A stretch of DNA of 14,528 bases. It comes from an uncultured Oceanobacillus sp. (lineage in GTDB: Bacteria; Bacillota; Bacilli; Bacillales; Amphibacillaceae). The notes beneath the pieces are model-generated. The model searched no databases. It was not told where the DNA came from and was given only the letters and a program-made list of their open reading frames with translations. The translations under genes were made by a program, and so were the position numbers. Shown in pieces: positions 13,634 to 14,528 of this stretch. The DNA lies in NCBI GenBank assembly GCA_938004015.1, contig CALKWU010000070.1:1-14528 (forward strand), read 5' to 3'. The first letter of the stretch is position 1. Each line of letters starts with the position of its first letter.

Positions 13634-13694
13634 GAAAATTCTCACCCTTTCTTCTCATTTAAAAATATTAATTGAGAATCATGAGGGTGTTTTC
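13634..13694. other. Three-part stem-loop in the katA-sprT divergent region
   Basis: GAAAA (13634-13638) / TTTTC (13690-13694), CACCCT (13643-13648) / AGGGTG (13684-13689) and TTCTCA (13652-13657) / TGAGAA (13673-13678) are nested in register. The rest of this 381-base gap holds the katA promoter/operator, an 8-bp inverted repeat CTGAAACA / TGTTTCAG (13545-13587) and the sprT promoter. I see no gene in it. Confidence 0.4.
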
Positions 13695-13779
13695 ATTATA
13701 ATGGATTTCATGGATGAAAGCATCTGATATGCACTTCTTTATTTTCGTCTTAAATTAATTCAGATAACTTCCATCGGCC

Positions 13780-13807
13780 TTGTTAAGTTGGAGAATTATG
13801 TTAAAAT
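13780..13807 (+). promoter_or_regulatory. Promoter of the SprT-like gene (extended -10)
   Basis: TTGTTA (13780-13785), a 16-base spacer and TAAAAT (13802-13807) with TGT directly before it form an extended -10 promoter. Transcription would start near 13814, which fits a translation start at 13834 and makes the upstream start codons at 13780 and 13798 unlikely. Confidence 0.55.
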
Positions 13808-13833
13808 ATTTTTTTAGAGAAGGGTTGAGGATT

Positions 13834-14289
13834 GTGCAAACGTTATTGAATGATGAAGAATTGAAACAATTGGTGAATCAATTGTCGATTACTTATTTCC
13901 ATAAACCTTTTGTTGATGAGGTGATGTTCAATCATCGGCTTCGGACAACGGGGGGGAGATATGTACCTGCCAAAAGACGAATTGAATTGAACCCGAAATA
14001 TGCGATTGAAATGGATGAACAAGAGTTTCACGGAATCATTAAACACGAATTATGTCATTACCATCTTCATATCGAAGGAAAAGGATACAAACATGGAGAT
14101 CGTGATTTTAAAGAACTGTTGAAAAAGACCGGTTCGCCTCGTTACTGTAAACCGCTCCCTTCAGAAGTCGATTCTTACAAACATTTTTACAAATGCTCCA
14201 ACTGTGGAATGGAATATAAAAGAAAAAGAAAAGTGAATACGGAAAAATTTGTGTGTGGGAAATGTCGAGGAAAATTGATCACTATATAA
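13834..14289 (+). CDS. ydcK: SprT-like zinc metalloprotease-fold protein (YdcK type)
   Basis: The product belongs to the SprT family, small proteins with a zincin-like HExxH site related to the SprT domain of SPRTN-type proteases; the bacterial function is not established. The 151-residue protein has RLRTTGGRYVPAKRRIELNP (about 36-55), the zinc-site motif IIKHELCHYHLHIEGKGYKH (HELCH), and a C-terminal zinc ribbon with two Cys-x-x-Cys pairs (CSNCG and CGKCRG). Length matches B. subtilis YdcK (150), and it sits before a tRNA-Asn as in B. subtilis. The frame is open from 13780, but I chose GTG 13834: AAGGG (13820-13824) is 9 bases upstream, it lies downstream of the likely promoter, and the protein then aligns with the family start. 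Confidence 0.9.
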   Translation: MQTLLNDEELKQLVNQLSITYFHKPFVDEVMFNHRLRTTGGRYVPAKRRIELNPKYAIEMDEQEFHGIIKHELCHYHLHIEGKGYKHGDRDFKELLKKTGSPRYCKPLPSEVDSYKHFYKCSNCGMEYKRKRKVNTEKFVCGKCRGKLITI

Positions 14290-14342
14290 TGAAGGAAAGT
14301 TTCATATTCAAAAAATACATAAACGTGTTTTGGAAATCTTCA

Positions 14343-14371
14343 TTGACTAAATGTAAAGATCATGTTAAATT
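14343..14371 (+). promoter_or_regulatory. Possible upstream tandem promoter of the tRNA operon
   Basis: TTGACT (14343-14348), a 17-base spacer and TAAATT (14366-14371) resemble a sigma-A promoter about 76 bases upstream of the stronger one. Tandem promoters are common before stable RNA operons. The -10 is weak. Confidence 0.4.
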
Positions 14372-14418
14372 ATATTAGCTGACATTTTCGCTTGTCCTAA
14401 ATAAACTCTTAAAAGTGG

Positions 14419-14447
14419 TTGACAAACTTTTTGAAATGAGTTAATAT
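14419..14447 (+). promoter_or_regulatory. Sigma-A promoter of the tRNA gene
   Basis: A consensus TTGACA (14419-14424), a 17-base spacer and TAATAT (14442-14447) lie 30 bases before the tRNA-Asn. This is the strongest housekeeping promoter in the window. Confidence 0.85.
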
Positions 14448-14477
14448 ATTTCGTGCGGCAAAAATATTAGAATAAAT

Positions 14478-14528
14478 TCCACAGTAGCTCAGTGGTAGAG
14501 CAATCGGCTGTTAACCGATCGGTCGTAG
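14478..14528 (+). tRNA. trnS-Asn: tRNA-Asn (anticodon GTT), cut off by the window end
   Basis: The visible 51 bases include the 5' acceptor strand (TCCACAG), the D-arm with AGCTCAGTGGTAGAGC, and an anticodon stem ATCGG / CCGAT enclosing CTGTTAA with anticodon GTT at 14510-14512. The variable loop and the start of the T-arm follow. It is very close to B. subtilis tRNA-Asn, which also follows the SprT-like gene there at the head of a tRNA cluster. The T-loop and 3' acceptor strand are outside the window. Confidence 0.92.

Noticed and set aside
13780..13833. Upstream starts for the SprT-like gene at 13780 and 13798
   Set aside because: They overlap the likely promoter (13780-13807) and have no good Shine-Dalgarno; GTG 13834 fits the family N-terminus.

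Overview
The window reads as a chromosomal segment from a low-to-moderate GC, Gram-positive, Bacillus-like bacterium (order Bacillales). The reason is gene order. Rhomboid protease, acpS, ydcC-type lipoprotein, the EndoAI/EndoA (MazEF) toxin-antitoxin pair, the complete eight-gene sigma-B operon (rsbR-S-T-U-V-W-sigB-rsbX), tex, a SprT-like gene and a tRNA-Asn follow one another much as in Bacillus subtilis. The start signals are also Firmicute-like: strong AGGAGG-type Shine-Dalgarno sequences and many TTG/GTG starts. I cannot name the species.

Layout. Positions 1-165 hold the 5' end of a rhomboid protease gene on the minus strand. It diverges from a plus-strand unit of acpS, a fused NAD(P)H-hydrate epimerase/dehydratase gene (nnrE-nnrD type) and a ydcC-like lipoprotein, which ends at an intrinsic terminator (3304-3361). 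A promoter at 3462-3490 then drives ndoAI-ndoA, ending at a terminator at 4214-4246. The rsb-sigB operon runs from 4482 to 9529. It has one or two candidate housekeeping promoters in front of rsbR, a near-perfect sigma-B promoter (GTTTAG-N14-GGGTAT) overlapping the rsbU stop codon, and a terminator after rsbX. The tex gene (9705-11867) faces a vegetative catalase gene, katA (13452-11962, minus strand), across a long hairpin terminator. A SprT-like gene (13834-14289) and a tRNA-Asn cut off by the window end, with a textbook promoter, close the window.

How the genes work together. RsbR and RsbS form the stressosome that holds the RsbT kinase. Released RsbT activates the RsbU phosphatase, which dephosphorylates RsbV. 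RsbV then pulls the anti-sigma factor RsbW off SigB. RsbX dephosphorylates RsbR/RsbS to reset the system. The internal sigma-B promoter gives positive autoregulation of rsbV-rsbW-sigB-rsbX.

Differences from the B. subtilis arrangement. Alanine racemase (alr) is missing between ydcC and ndoAI. The small sporulation gene cmpA is not seen between tex and sprT, where a catalase gene sits instead. The rsbT-rsbU junction is a 138-bp gap containing a strong hairpin. RsbR carries serine where B. subtilis RsbRA has phospho-Thr171. A short dispersed palindromic repeat (nested dyad around GGGACAGTCCC) occurs once just before and twice in tandem just after the sigB operon, all in the same orientation. 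I see no CRISPR array, prophage, insertion sequence or clearly new multi-gene system; this is mostly a conserved core region with some unusual regulatory and junction features.
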